DNA of 64,000 bases from Pseudomonas asgharzadehiana (GTDB lineage: Bacteria; Pseudomonadota; Gammaproteobacteria; Pseudomonadales; Pseudomonadaceae): positions 2,852,001-2,916,000 of the forward strand of contig NZ_CP077079.1 of the NCBI RefSeq assembly GCF_019139815.1. The letters are read 5' to 3'. Below the pieces are notes generated by a model that ran no database searches, had not been told where the DNA came from, and worked only from the letters and a program-made list of their open reading frames with translations. Of the stretch, positions 29,234 through 38,430 are shown in pieces. Both the position numbers and the translations under genes were made by a program. The stretch's first letter is position 1. Each line of letters opens with the position of its first letter.

Positions 29234-31340
29234 TTAGAACCGGGTGTGTACGGCCACCTCGAACGTTCTTGGCGATCCCAAATAGTAAGCCGGCGACACA
29301 TGGGCAAACTCGGCGTACACCGCGTTAGTCAGGTTGCGTACCCGACCGGTCACCGAGGTGTGCGAGTCCACCTTGTAGCGCAGGAAGCTGCCGAACAGGG
29401 TGTAGGCCGGTACGGTCAGCGTATTGGCATTGTCGGCATACACTTGGGCCACATACCGCGTATCCACCCCGCCTTGCCAGTCATCGGCAAAATCATAAGT
29501 CAGCCACAGGTTGCCTACACGCTTGGGTACGTTGGTTGGCGTGTTGCCCTTGCGTGAGACCACAGCGCCGCTGGCGATCTTCTCGTTGAACTCATCGTAT
29601 TCGGCGTCTACCCAGGCGAAGTTGCCCTCTGCCAGAAGCGCTGGAGTGATACGCAGCGAACTGGCCACCTCGATACCCTTGGACGACTGCGCGCCGACCG
29701 GGATGCTGTTGGTCGGGTCCAGCGGATCGGTCACGGCAAAGTCCTTGCGCTCGATCCGATAGGCCGCGACGGTGGCGGAGCCACGACCGTCCAGGTAGTC
29801 GAACTTGCTGCCCACTTCCCACTGTTTGCCGGTCGATACATCAAATACTTGTGTGGTGGTAGTGGGCTGCTCGGCGGCGGTGCTGTATTGCACGTACACG
29901 TTGGCGGATGGCATGAACTGGTACGTCAGGCCGGCGCGGCCGGTCACCGGTTCCCAACTGCGCTTGAAGTGGCGGGGGTTGCTCGCCGTGACCACGCGGT
30001 GGTTGGTGACATCCAGGTCGATAGCGTCGTAACGCAGGCCAGTGAGCAGGGATAGTTTGTCGCTAAGGCCCAGCCGGTTTTCCACAAACAGCGCTTGGGT
30101 GGTCACCGCGTTGGTCTTGTCCCTTACGAATCCCGGCCGGGTGCCCGGTATGTCATAAAAATTGCCAGGGTTGTAGTGGTTTGGGTCCACCGTGCTTTTG
30201 CCGGATACATTCAATGGGCTGTTGGTGGTGCTGTTGACCTTGTACTCAAAACCGCCGGACCAGGTGGTCGCCAGCCCCAGCAAGCTGGCGTCATGGCGCA
30301 GTTCGAACTGGTTGCCGTTCTGTTCACCTTGATGGCGCACCTGGTAGGCAGTCGAGCGGTTCACCGCACGGTTATCGGCGGTGTACTGGTAGGTTTCCAG
30401 GTTGCGATAATCGCGCTGGCTGTCGAGATGGTAGAGGGTGTTTTTCAGCGTGGTGCTGTCGTTGATCCGGTAGTCGATGATCGAGCGCGCCCACAGTGTT
30501 CGCTGCTCGTAGCGGCCATCGGCGACGTTGTAGTTGTTGAACCGGTTGTGCGTGTCGATCTTCAATTCGCCAGCCTTGGGGTTGAGCACCGGCGTGCCCC
30601 AGTAAGGACTGTCTTCATGCTCATCCTGATACTCCAAGGCCAGCGTGTGGGACAGGCTGGGTGTGAGGTCGCTGAGTAAGGAAAACGCCAGGCTCCAGGC
30701 GTCGCGCTGGTCACGGTCGATATAACTGTGGTTGGTGTTGCGGCTCACATCCAGGCGCGCGTAATGCTGCACCTCGGCGCTCGGCTCGGTGAGCGCATGG
30801 TTGACGCCGAAGGCCATGCCGGCGGTGTCGTAGCTGCCATAGGTCAGTTGGCCCTCGGCGGCCTGTTCCTCGCGGGTGGCCAGCTTGGTCACATAGTTGA
30901 GCGAGCCACCGACGGCGCCGGCGCCGTTGATCAGGGAGGAGGGGCCGCCCACCAGTTCCACCCGATCATAGATCCAGGCCGGTGGCGACGTTGATGCCGT
31001 TGAACATCTGGGTGATCTGGCTGCTGGTAAACCCGCGATAGGACACAAAACCGCCAAACCCCGGCGGCGCGCTGGCGTTGACGCCGGGCAGGGTGTTGGC
31101 CGCATCGCGGAAGGTCTTGGCGCCATGGCGTTCGATATCATTGCGGTTGGCGATGGCTACCGACGCCGGGGTCTCCCGCACGCTTAGCCCCAACCGCGAC
31201 GCCACGCCGCTGGGTTGGTCCAGGGCCAGGCCGGGCTCGGGCGTTGGTTGGCCATCGATGGTGGTCGGGGCCAGTTCGAGCGCCCAGGCGCAGACAGGCA
31301 GGCAGCCGAACAGGCCTGCCAACAGGGGTAAATGCTTCAT
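29234..31340 (-). pseudogene. TonB-dependent siderophore receptor, frameshifted
   Basis: Two frames together encode a receptor of about 700 residues. Frame 1 starts MKHLPLLAGLFG at 31340 with AGGA upstream. It contains the signal peptide (to about 21) and the plug domain start (SVRETPASVAIANRNDI, LPGVNASAPPG, FVSYRGF, QITQMFNGINVAT). It stops at 30966. The second frame continues the plug with WIYDRVELVGGPSSLINGAG, then the beta barrel, ending with the outer-membrane C-terminal phenylalanine (FEVAVHTRF). The join falls at about 30974-30983. One extra base or two (or five) missing would explain it. As read, the gene is broken. A sequencing error cannot be excluded. Intact members import ferric siderophores using TonB energy. 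Confidence 0.85.
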
Positions 31341-31435
31341 GGTTGAATCCTGAAAAACGTGGCTTGAAAACAACGCACAGCCGTACGTACTTTCTTACGG
31401 AAACGCAGGTCAGTGCAGATCAAAAAGCGCAGGTA

Positions 31436-31825
31436 TCAGGCGAAAGCGGGCGGCGCGCGCGGGTTAGCCGTGGGCCAGGTGAAGCGGGCAGGGATGTCAG
31501 CAGCCAGAACGATGGCCGGTGGTGGGGCGTGAGGTTGCGGCAACACCGCCACATTCAGGCTGGAACTGAGCGCGGGCCCCATGCCGCCGGTGGAACACGG
31601 CGGGCAACCGAACGCCTTGGACAGCGTGGGCAGGTTCTCACCGGTGGAGTGGGTCGGCTTGGGGGCCTGGGTGCGCGGGTCTACGGTACAGAACTGACCG
31701 CCAATCCCATTGAGTTGCATCCCCACCATCTGCCCGTGACCGATACTGCAGGCGAACACATTGAACAGGACGCAGCAATACAGCATCCAGGCAATGAGCG
31801 AGCGATCGGCACGGGCGATTTTCAT
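31436..31825 (-). CDS. DUF2946 family protein
   Basis: A 129-residue protein starting MKIARADRSLIAWMLYC, with one N-terminal hydrophobic segment that could be a signal or anchor. It has DUF2946 features: a cysteine-rich middle (FGCPPCSTGGMGPAL), a HGQM motif and a proline-rich C-terminus. DUF2946 genes are often found beside TonB receptors, especially copper-related ones. Here it lies just upstream of the frameshifted TonB receptor in the same direction. Function unknown; metal handling is a guess from context. Confidence 0.75.
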   Translation of the reverse strand: MKIARADRSLIAWMLYCCVLFNVFACSIGHGQMVGMQLNGIGGQFCTVDPRTQAPKPTHSTGENLPTLSKAFGCPPCSTGGMGPALSSSLNVAVLPQPHAPPPAIVLAADIPARFTWPTANPRAPPAFA

Positions 31826-31918
31826 GGGGTGGCACTTTACCATCAGCCGCCGACGAAATGCCTGCAAAAAATCTCAGGGCGACTATGCTTTTTCGCACTT
31901 TTCCAGGGAGAGCCAGTC

Positions 31919-32356
31919 ATGAGCTTCGTCGTCGCACGGTGGATTGTCGGCATTTTTACCTGCATCAGCATGGTCCACTTGTATTGGGCCGCCGGCGGCA
32001 AACTCGGCAGCCTCGCCGCCATCCCCCAACTTCCCGGTGAATTCGCCAGCGGGCCACGCCCGGCGTTCAAACCTTCGGCACTGGGCACCTTTTTGGTGGC
32101 GATGGGGTTGGTGGCGATTGCACTGTTGGTGTGCCTGCGTGCCGGGTTGTACTTTTCGCCGGTGTCCCATCGGGCGTTGCAGTGGGGGATCAGCGCGATT
32201 GCCGTAGTGATGTTTGCCAGGGCAATTGGGGATTCGGAGTTGGTGGGTTTTTTCAAGAAGGTCAGTGGGTCGCGGTTTGCGCGGCTGGATACGTGGTTTT
32301 ATTCGCCGTTGTGCCTGGTGTTGGGGGCGGGGTTATTGGTGGTGGCGTGGAGTTGA
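31919..32356 (+). CDS. DUF3995 family membrane protein
   Basis: A 145-residue inner-membrane protein with four predicted spans (about 5-25, 55-78, 88-105, 122-143). It begins MSFVVARWIVGIFTCISMVH and has LYWAAGGKLG, a DUF3995 landmark, near residue 22. GGGAG lies before the ATG. Function is unknown. It stands between the DUF2946 gene and the low-GC end of the Rhs locus. Confidence 0.82.
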   Translation: MSFVVARWIVGIFTCISMVHLYWAAGGKLGSLAAIPQLPGEFASGPRPAFKPSALGTFLVAMGLVAIALLVCLRAGLYFSPVSHRALQWGISAIAVVMFARAIGDSELVGFFKKVSGSRFARLDTWFYSPLCLVLGAGLLVVAWS

Positions 32357-32371
32357 GGGCCTAATCGCTTA

Positions 32372-32638
32372 TCAGGCTTGGGAATTGGACATGGAACCGG
32401 GAGTTTTCTTGGCTTTTCCTGGTTTCAGGTACTCGTTGAAATCATGCTCCAACGACTCGTTTGTTGGTGTGTTTTTGGTATCGGAGATGTAACTCGCAGG
32501 CGTAAATATATAGCAGCCAGGGGTAGGAATCGTTGATCCTGTCATCAGGACCATAATCAAAGTCGATGTACGTTTCACGGTTTGCGAAAAAATAACGTCT
32601 TCTTCGTTATGTATTTCGCATATTTCGTTGCCGATCAC
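32372..32638 (-). CDS. Low-GC small hypothetical protein of the Rhs locus
   Basis: An 88-residue protein from a GTG start preceded by AAAGGGG at 5-base spacing, a strong ribosome binding site. It has AT-richer codons than its neighbours. It starts (M)IGNEICEIHNEEDVIFSQ, has a hydrophobic stretch (TLIMVLMTGSTIPTPGCYIF) and a lysine/serine-rich end. It lies downstream of the Rhs candidate immunity gene in the same direction. It may be a cargo or orphan immunity gene, but nothing in the sequence identifies it. Confidence 0.55.
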   Translation of the reverse strand: MIGNEICEIHNEEDVIFSQTVKRTSTLIMVLMTGSTIPTPGCYIFTPASYISDTKNTPTNESLEHDFNEYLKPGKAKKTPGSMSNSQA

Positions 32639-32741
32639 GTTAACCCCTTTGAAGGCAATAGGCGCTGTGAAAGATATTCAATGAAGGTTCGTTTTGGTGG
32701 TTGGTAAAAGCGATCAGTAATTCGTCATGCTTGCAAGTTAC

Positions 32742-32858
32742 TTATTTAATGGTTCCCCCTGAGATGTCGAGTACTTCAGTCCCATGGTCTGTTTTGTTCA
32801 ATGGCTGATTAGGTTTACAAAATTTCACGTTGGGAAAATGTCGTTCTATATCATCCAT
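32742..32858 (-). CDS. 38-codon low-GC open frame, possible gene remnant
   Basis: A short frame beginning MDDIERHFPNVKFCKPNQ and ending EVLDISGGTIK. It sits between the candidate immunity gene and the 88-residue gene. The frame stays open upstream to just beside the immunity stop. Codon use is AT-rich. It could be the tail of a displaced toxin or immunity gene left after exchange. Low confidence that it is expressed. Confidence 0.3.
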   Translation of the reverse strand: MDDIERHFPNVKFCKPNQPLNKTDHGTEVLDISGGTIK

Positions 32859-32875
32859 ATCCCTCAGCGTTACAT

Positions 32876-33541
32876 TCAATTACTTGTGTGGTTGTGTTTT
32901 TTTGTACCGTTTATGTAGTGGTGAACATCTTCAATGCTTAATTTTTTGAAGCGGGCTTTTATTTTTTTTAAAATGATCTCATTTTCGTGATGGGCTTGAT
33001 AGATGAACTGAGCTGCTGCGTGGGTTTCTGAATCGTAAAATCTACATAACAGCATATTTGGTTGGGACTCCAGGAAGATGCTGATGTTTTCGGCTGTGAT
33101 ACGTTTTTCAAATAGAGTCATTCTGCGCCAGAGGTCTTCTATTTCAGTTTCGGTTTCTTGAATTAACAGAACGACCTCATGTGAGCCCCCTAAGGCCAGA
33201 TTTTGTATTTTTCGAGGATTGCTTGGGCAGTTTTTAATGGTGGAATAAATATTGCTTTTTTCATTTTTTTTACATAAATCTCCGATGTTAAGTGTGTCCG
33301 CCGTATTTTTTTTGAATAGGTATTCTTCTGTTTTTGAGTTGAAGTCGATATTTGTTGTTGCGGACCACTCTCTTTTAATAGGCCATTTGTTTAATAAGGA
33401 AGCCATTACATCACACCAAGATTCCCAGACATTATTGAAGTCGTGGTCTAATAATGTCGTGGTGGTGAACCTGGCATCATTCGTTGGATTTATGGTTTCC
33501 CATGGCCTTACTCCAGATTCATTTATATATATAGTTTTCAT
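32876..33541 (-). CDS. Candidate immunity protein for the Rhs toxin
   Basis: A 221-residue cytoplasmic protein with no signal peptide or membrane span, starting MKTIYINESGVRPWETINPT. Its ATG lies 2 bases after the Rhs stop codon, the usual place for the cognate immunity gene. Base composition is much more AT-rich than the Rhs core, like the toxin tip. The C-terminal half is helical and charged (ETETEIEDLWRRMTLFEKR, IILKKIKARFKKLSIEDV). I do not recognise a named immunity family. The role is inferred from position and composition. Confidence 0.7.
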   Translation of the reverse strand: MKTIYINESGVRPWETINPTNDARFTTTTLLDHDFNNVWESWCDVMASLLNKWPIKREWSATTNIDFNSKTEEYLFKKNTADTLNIGDLCKKNEKSNIYSTIKNCPSNPRKIQNLALGGSHEVVLLIQETETEIEDLWRRMTLFEKRITAENISIFLESQPNMLLCRFYDSETHAAAQFIYQAHHENEIILKKIKARFKKLSIEDVHHYINGTKKHNHTSN

Positions 33542-33543
33542 TT

Positions 33544-36500
33544 TTATCTCTTAAAGTACGTGTGTGAGTCATGACCGATTTTTAAGGGGGTTTTGATTTC
33601 ATGTACTGTGTTTTTGGTGTTGAAATGTGGTCCGTGATTACCTGCTATGTGGCCTAGAGAATGCTCGTGGATTCTAGTGAGGTGGTGTTTTTTCAAGCTG
33701 AAAACGTACACGCGGCCCATGATATGACGATCTTGGTCACGGATGGTCTCCCGATAGATCATGATTGGTTGAGTGTTTTGCGGTATGCCTCCAATCTCTT
33801 TTGCCCTTCTAAAAGCTCCATTTCTTGATAACTTGGTATCTGACCCTTTAGGGGGGGCTACATCTCCCGCATTAAACTTAACGTTTCCCACCGGATCTTC
33901 GGTGCGACGTTTCGGTTTACATCCATCGGCACCCGGACACCTGCTCAACCCAAGCGGATCCACCCATGCAGTAGGATTGGGCGCGTACTGGTAAGCGTTG
34001 ATCCCACCCGCCAGCTTCACCGGGTCTGGCGTCAGGTAGCGACCAATGTCCGGATTGTAGTAGCGATGGCGGTTGTAGTGCAGCCCGCTTTCCGGATCGA
34101 AGTATTGGCCTTGGAAGCGTAGAGGGTTGTCGATTTTGCTTTTATCTAGACGACTGATTTGACCGTAGGCGCGGTAGTGGGCGGACCAGACGATTTCTCC
34201 GTCTGGAGCGGTGAGTTCTTGGGGCGTGCCGAGGTGGTCGAGTTGGTAGTGGTAGGGTTTGGTTTCTTTGGGACCAAACCCTTCCAATAAGGCCAGCGGC
34301 CGAAAGCTGTCCGGTTCGTAGAGGTAGCTGCGATGCCGATCCGCATGGTGTTCGGCGATCAGTTTGTCGCCTTGCCAGAAAAACTCGGTCGTTATGCCAT
34401 CGACGGTTTTGCTGATGCGTCGCCCAAACGGGTCGTAGCGGTAGCTCGCGGTGTGGCCGTCTGGTTGAGTGAGGCCGATCAATCGATGCTGGCAGTCGTA
34501 GCGGTACTCGGTAACGAGTTGATGGCCCTTGCCGCGCCGTTCACGGATCAGGTTGCCGAAGGCGTCGTAGTCGTAGTGCCGGTCGCCCTGAATCATCAAC
34601 CGATTGCCGGCGACGATGTCCGGGCCGGGGCGGTCGTGCATCAGTAGATTGCCAGCTGGGGTGTGGCCGAAGCGTTCTTGCAGGTCTTGCGAATGGTCGG
34701 CGCGGGTGAGGCGGTTGAGCGGGTCGTAGCGGTAGTGGTGTTCGCCTTTGCGGGTGTCGTTGAGGCGGGTGAGGTTGCCGGATTTGTCGTAATCGTAGTG
34801 GCGTTGGTAGAGGTGGTTTTCCTGTTGCGTGACGGTGTGGGCGTGCAGGCGGTGTTGGTCGTCGTAGTGGTAGTGGCTGAGGAGTTGACCTTGTTGGCGT
34901 TGGTGTTCTTGGCCGGATTTGAAGAGGTGCGAGGTCAGCGTTTCGCCATTCAACTCAACTGTCGCCAAATGACCACCTTTGGCGTGGTTGAACACCAGTC
35001 GGTTGTTGTCCGGCAGGCGTAAATGTTGAAGCTGGCCGCAGGCGTCATAGCCATAGCGTAAAGTGCCCCAGCCCTGATGCTCGGCGGTGAGGCGATTTTG
35101 GGCGTCGTACTCGTACGCCAGCGCCCAGTGGCCGTCGTCGACGCTGAGGAGGTTGCCCTGGCGGTCGTAGGTGTAATCGACCTTGTTGCCGTCGGGCAGG
35201 GTTTTTCGTACGAGTCGGCCGGCGTGGTCGCGCTGGTAAAAGGTAACTAGCTGACTGCTATCGTCGCCGTGTTCGGTTTTTTCCTGAAGGTTGCCGTTAA
35301 GGTCGTAGACGTAGGCGGTGCGCTGGCCGTCAAAGCCGATTTCCTGCTGGATCAGGCCGTTGGGGTGGTAGTTGAGCCGGTAGGTTTCGCCGACTTCGTT
35401 TTCGATTTCGGTGAGCAACAGCCGAGCGTTGTCGTAGCGGTAGTTGACCTGGCTGCCATCGGCGTTGAGGCGGCGGCTGATCAGGTGTAGGCCGTCGGCG
35501 TATTCGTAGCGGGTGACGTGGCCGAGTTCGTCGCGTTCGGCGGTGATTTTTCCGTAGGGGTTGTAGCTGTATTCTCGCGTGGCACCGCCTGGCAACACGA
35601 TGCGAATCAATCGGCCGACGCTGTCCCATTGGTATTGGGTCAGCGCGCCTTGTTCATCCTCGCGGGCAATCTGGCGGCCCAGATCATCGTAGCGATAGCG
35701 CTTGGCGCCGCCATTGGGCAGTTGCTCTTCAATGAGCTGGCCGCGTTCGTTCCACACCAGCCGATGACAACTGTGGTCGGGATACCAAACGCCCGTTAGT
35801 TGCCCGTACTTGTTGTAGCTGTAGTCCGTCACCTCACCATCGGGATCGGTCCTACGCGTCACGTCGCCCTGGTCGTTACGCTCGTATTTCCAGACCGCCT
35901 CACCACGCCGCACCACCCGTACGAAGCCGTTGTCATGCTCGTAGGACGTCGGTTCATCATCTCCCGGAAACAACGCCACCAAGCGTCCGGCATCGTCGTA
36001 CTGATACGCCGTCACCGCCCCGAGCGGATCCTGCTCGACCGTCAGTCGACCCTTGTCATCGTAGGATTTGAAGTGCTGGGCGCCGTCCGGATCAATGCGC
36101 TGCACCAGCCGTGCGCGGTCATCGTGGACATACACTTCCTGACTGCCATCGGCGTTATGCACGACCACGCGGCCGTTGTCCTCCCAGACATACCGCGTAT
36201 CCATCTGCGAAAAACTGGCCCAGTGCCGGACACACCGCGCCGCCTTGCCAGAGCGCTCCCATTCCCAAAAGAAGCTCGCGCCACCGGCCAAGCCCCGCTC
36301 AAGAATCACATGCTGCTCGTCGTACCGATAAACCTCGCTTTCGCCGACGGCGTTGGTCGCGCAAACCAGTCGTCCGGCGTCGTCATAGGCGTAGGAAACA
36401 ACGTTCTGTTCCGTGATCCATTCGTAAGGCTCGTACCCCTTGGCCCGCTGAACCTGGTAATCCACCGCCACCATGCGGCCCAGTTCATAGCGCAAACACA

Positions 36501-38220
36501 ACGAGCGACCCACACCGTTATCCAACCGTGCAATACGCCCCAACACATCCCGCGCAATCCGCAGGCGGTTGTCATACGCATCGCTGATCGAGACCAGCAC
36601 CCCGTCACGAAAGTGATAAAACCGCGAGGCCTGGGCCAGCACTAACTCATCCGGCGAAGCCCCCAAATAGATCGCCGCTTCAGCCAGGCTGTTGGTGATC
36701 GCCGGTCGCGCCTCGGTCGGCAGTGGAAACGAAACAGTACGGTTTTCATGGTCGGTCCACACCACCGAATCGCCCGAAACAGAAAGCCGCTGCGCCAGCG
36801 AATGACTCCAGCCAAACCCCAGCCCAACATCCACTTCCACCGCGCTGGTGCGGTACAAACGGGTCCACTCAAACGGCAATATCCCGTCCAAAACACCATC
36901 GGTGAGGGTGAGCAATTCCTCCCCAGTGACCATCGACACCGGGCAGCCATTGGTCGCTGTTTTGTCCGCCGAAGTCGCCGCGTCACCCTTGGGATTCGTA
37001 GCCACGACCGGCACATCATCGACAGACTCCTGCCGAACCAATACCGTCCGCTGGGACTTGTTACGAACCAACGGAACAGGGTTCGAAACCACGTGTTCCC
37101 CAGCCTTCAACGGCGCAACCGGAATCGTCTTGATCGGCGTTGGCGCGCTGCCCAGCAGCAATGGCCTGGCCGCTGCGACATGCGGTTCCAACCCTGGCCT
37201 CACAAGGTGCCTGGCCAGCAGCTCCAACAACCCCCGCACCCGTGCGGACTTGATGGCCCCCAGCGCCTGAGCACCCAGGCGCAGCGTCACGCCCGTGCCT
37301 GCCGTCGCCCACATCAGCAGTAGATTGATCAAGACCTCGCCGGTGATCTCGCCGAGCAATTCGAACATCTGCGGCGGCGGCAGCAGGCGTATCCAGCTGA
37401 CCATCGCCGAGATAAAAATGAACAACAGCGGCTCATCACTCAGCACCAGCAACGCGTGGGCAATGGCGTCGCTGCCGAGCGTCAGCAGTTCATCGAGGTC
37501 GGCCTGAGAGATGTACGCCAACAACTTTTCGCTGTTGGCCTGTAGATCCGATAACAGCTCATACACCTGCGTGATGTTGTCCCACAGGTTGTAGAGCGCC
37601 TGAGCCAAACCGCTGGAAAACGCCGCGCCTTGCATTGCGCTGCGTTGCAAAGACGGGGCGTCGGCAAACTCGTCCCACTGGGGCTTGAAGGTCTTCGCCC
37701 ACTCATCGCGCAGGCCCGTTTCCAGCCCGGCGATCACCGATTGATAGGAGGCATACAGCGCCTTGACGTGATCCGTGGAAACGTCGGGATAAAACGTAAT
37801 TTGGTATTGTTGGTCGCGGGTACATTCCTGGATTTCAAGCGTGCCGCCGGGGCCGATGGTTCGATGGATGGGCGGTCCCGTCGGGCTGCCATCCCGGGCG
37901 ATGGCCTGCAGCATTACCGGCGTGTTGCCGATAGGCACGAAGCGCGTGCTTTCAAACAGATGCACCAGGGTCATCGACCCCTGAGCATCACACGTGGCGA
38001 CCACTGTGCTGGGTTTTCTGGAAGAGACCGGCGCGATCAACGCAACCTCTTCGCCGACTTTGAAAACCTGCTCCACCTCAAGCGCCGAGCCACTCCAGAC
38101 GCTTTCGGCCCAGTCGTCAAAGGTGTTGAGACATGCCCGCAAATCACGCAAGACGCCTTCAACGTCCGGCGCCTTGGCATCCATGGGGGCCAGGACCAGG
38201 CTGGCAATGACCGGAATCAA
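33544..38220 (-). CDS. Rhs polymorphic toxin with HNH/EndoVII-like C-terminal tip
   Basis: A 1558-codon frame from TTG 38220; the first ATG in frame is 38184. The N-terminal ~400 residues have hydrophobic stretches (about 260-325) and no visible PAAR motif. A DUF6531-type entry follows (NGCPVSMVTGEELLTLTDG, about 425), then many YD repeats (about 560-1380) that form the Rhs cocoon, and the core end RYYNPDIGRYLTPDPVKLAGG with the cleavage-site motif DPLGL near 1425. The last ~133 residues are the variable toxin. RNGAFRRAKEIGGIPQ and IHEHSLGHIAGNHGPHFN fit the HNH/EndoVII (EHHH) nuclease toxin pattern. Delivery is normally by type VI secretion. No VgrG or chaperone gene is in the window. Confidence 0.92.
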   Translation of the reverse strand: MIPVIASLVLAPMDAKAPDVEGVLRDLRACLNTFDDWAESVWSGSALEVEQVFKVGEEVALIAPVSSRKPSTVVATCDAQGSMTLVHLFESTRFVPIGNTPVMLQAIARDGSPTGPPIHRTIGPGGTLEIQECTRDQQYQITFYPDVSTDHVKALYASYQSVIAGLETGLRDEWAKTFKPQWDEFADAPSLQRSAMQGAAFSSGLAQALYNLWDNITQVYELLSDLQANSEKLLAYISQADLDELLTLGSDAIAHALLVLSDEPLLFIFISAMVSWIRLLPPPQMFELLGEITGEVLINLLLMWATAGTGVTLRLGAQALGAIKSARVRGLLELLARHLVRPGLEPHVAAARPLLLGSAPTPIKTIPVAPLKAGEHVVSNPVPLVRNKSQRTVLVRQESVDDVPVVATNPKGDAATSADKTATNGCPVSMVTGEELLTLTDGVLDGILPFEWTRLYRTSAVEVDVGLGFGWSHSLAQRLSVSGDSVVWTDHENRTVSFPLPTEARPAITNSLAEAAIYLGASPDELVLAQASRFYHFRDGVLVSISDAYDNRLRIARDVLGRIARLDNGVGRSLCLRYELGRMVAVDYQVQRAKGYEPYEWITEQNVVSYAYDDAGRLVCATNAVGESEVYRYDEQHVILERGLAGGASFFWEWERSGKAARCVRHWASFSQMDTRYVWEDNGRVVVHNADGSQEVYVHDDRARLVQRIDPDGAQHFKSYDDKGRLTVEQDPLGAVTAYQYDDAGRLVALFPGDDEPTSYEHDNGFVRVVRRGEAVWKYERNDQGDVTRRTDPDGEVTDYSYNKYGQLTGVWYPDHSCHRLVWNERGQLIEEQLPNGGAKRYRYDDLGRQIAREDEQGALTQYQWDSVGRLIRIVLPGGATREYSYNPYGKITAERDELGHVTRYEYADGLHLISRRLNADGSQVNYRYDNARLLLTEIENEVGETYRLNYHPNGLIQQEIGFDGQRTAYVYDLNGNLQEKTEHGDDSSQLVTFYQRDHAGRLVRKTLPDGNKVDYTYDRQGNLLSVDDGHWALAYEYDAQNRLTAEHQGWGTLRYGYDACGQLQHLRLPDNNRLVFNHAKGGHLATVELNGETLTSHLFKSGQEHQRQQGQLLSHYHYDDQHRLHAHTVTQQENHLYQRHYDYDKSGNLTRLNDTRKGEHHYRYDPLNRLTRADHSQDLQERFGHTPAGNLLMHDRPGPDIVAGNRLMIQGDRHYDYDAFGNLIRERRGKGHQLVTEYRYDCQHRLIGLTQPDGHTASYRYDPFGRRISKTVDGITTEFFWQGDKLIAEHHADRHRSYLYEPDSFRPLALLEGFGPKETKPYHYQLDHLGTPQELTAPDGEIVWSAHYRAYGQISRLDKSKIDNPLRFQGQYFDPESGLHYNRHRYYNPDIGRYLTPDPVKLAGGINAYQYAPNPTAWVDPLGLSRCPGADGCKPKRRTEDPVGNVKFNAGDVAPPKGSDTKLSRNGAFRRAKEIGGIPQNTQPIMIYRETIRDQDRHIMGRVYVFSLKKHHLTRIHEHSLGHIAGNHGPHFNTKNTVHEIKTPLKIGHDSHTYFKR

Positions 38221-38261
38221 GACACGGCCCCATCAACCAGGCCCATCACCAAACAAACCAT
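38217..38261 (-). CDS. Possible 14-residue leader overlapping the Rhs start
   Basis: GGGAG (38267-38271) lies 5 bases before ATG 38261, which opens the frame MVCLVMGLVDGAVS and stops at a TGA inside TTGA. The TTG there is the first codon of the long Rhs frame. Either this leader is coupled to a TTG start, or the Rhs N-terminus is frameshifted here. Confidence 0.35.
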   Translation of the reverse strand: MVCLVMGLVDGAVS

Positions 38262-38412
38262 CTGCACTCCCTCGCGCTGTACATTCAGGCGAAGGACTTT
38301 GCAGAGGTTTTCAGGGCAGGGGAGTAGAGCTTATCCGGCGCTTATGTGGGACGTTTCAACAACTCACGTTCCCTGCTACGCGACTACCGGCTATTGTCAG
38401 AAAATTCCTACA

Positions 38413-38430
38413 GGAGTACAAATGTACTCC
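38413..38430. promoter_or_regulatory. Predicted LexA2 operator over the lexA2 ribosome binding site
   Basis: GGAGTACAAATGTACTCC is an inverted repeat of form GTAC-N4-GTAC with matched 7-base arms. It covers the AGGAG ribosome binding site and the ATG at 38422. P. putida LexA2 was reported, from memory, to bind GTAC-N4-GTGC, so autoregulation is likely. Confidence 0.7.

Noticed and set aside
30966..31373. Short frame read as a separate 135-residue gene
   Set aside because: It is the N-terminal part of the frameshifted TonB receptor: signal peptide and plug start continue in the other frame.
34000..36500. Repetitive sequence that could be mistaken for a tandem DNA repeat array or CRISPR
   Set aside because: The periodicity is at the protein level (YD repeats of the Rhs core). 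Units differ at the DNA level and no identical spaced repeats exist.
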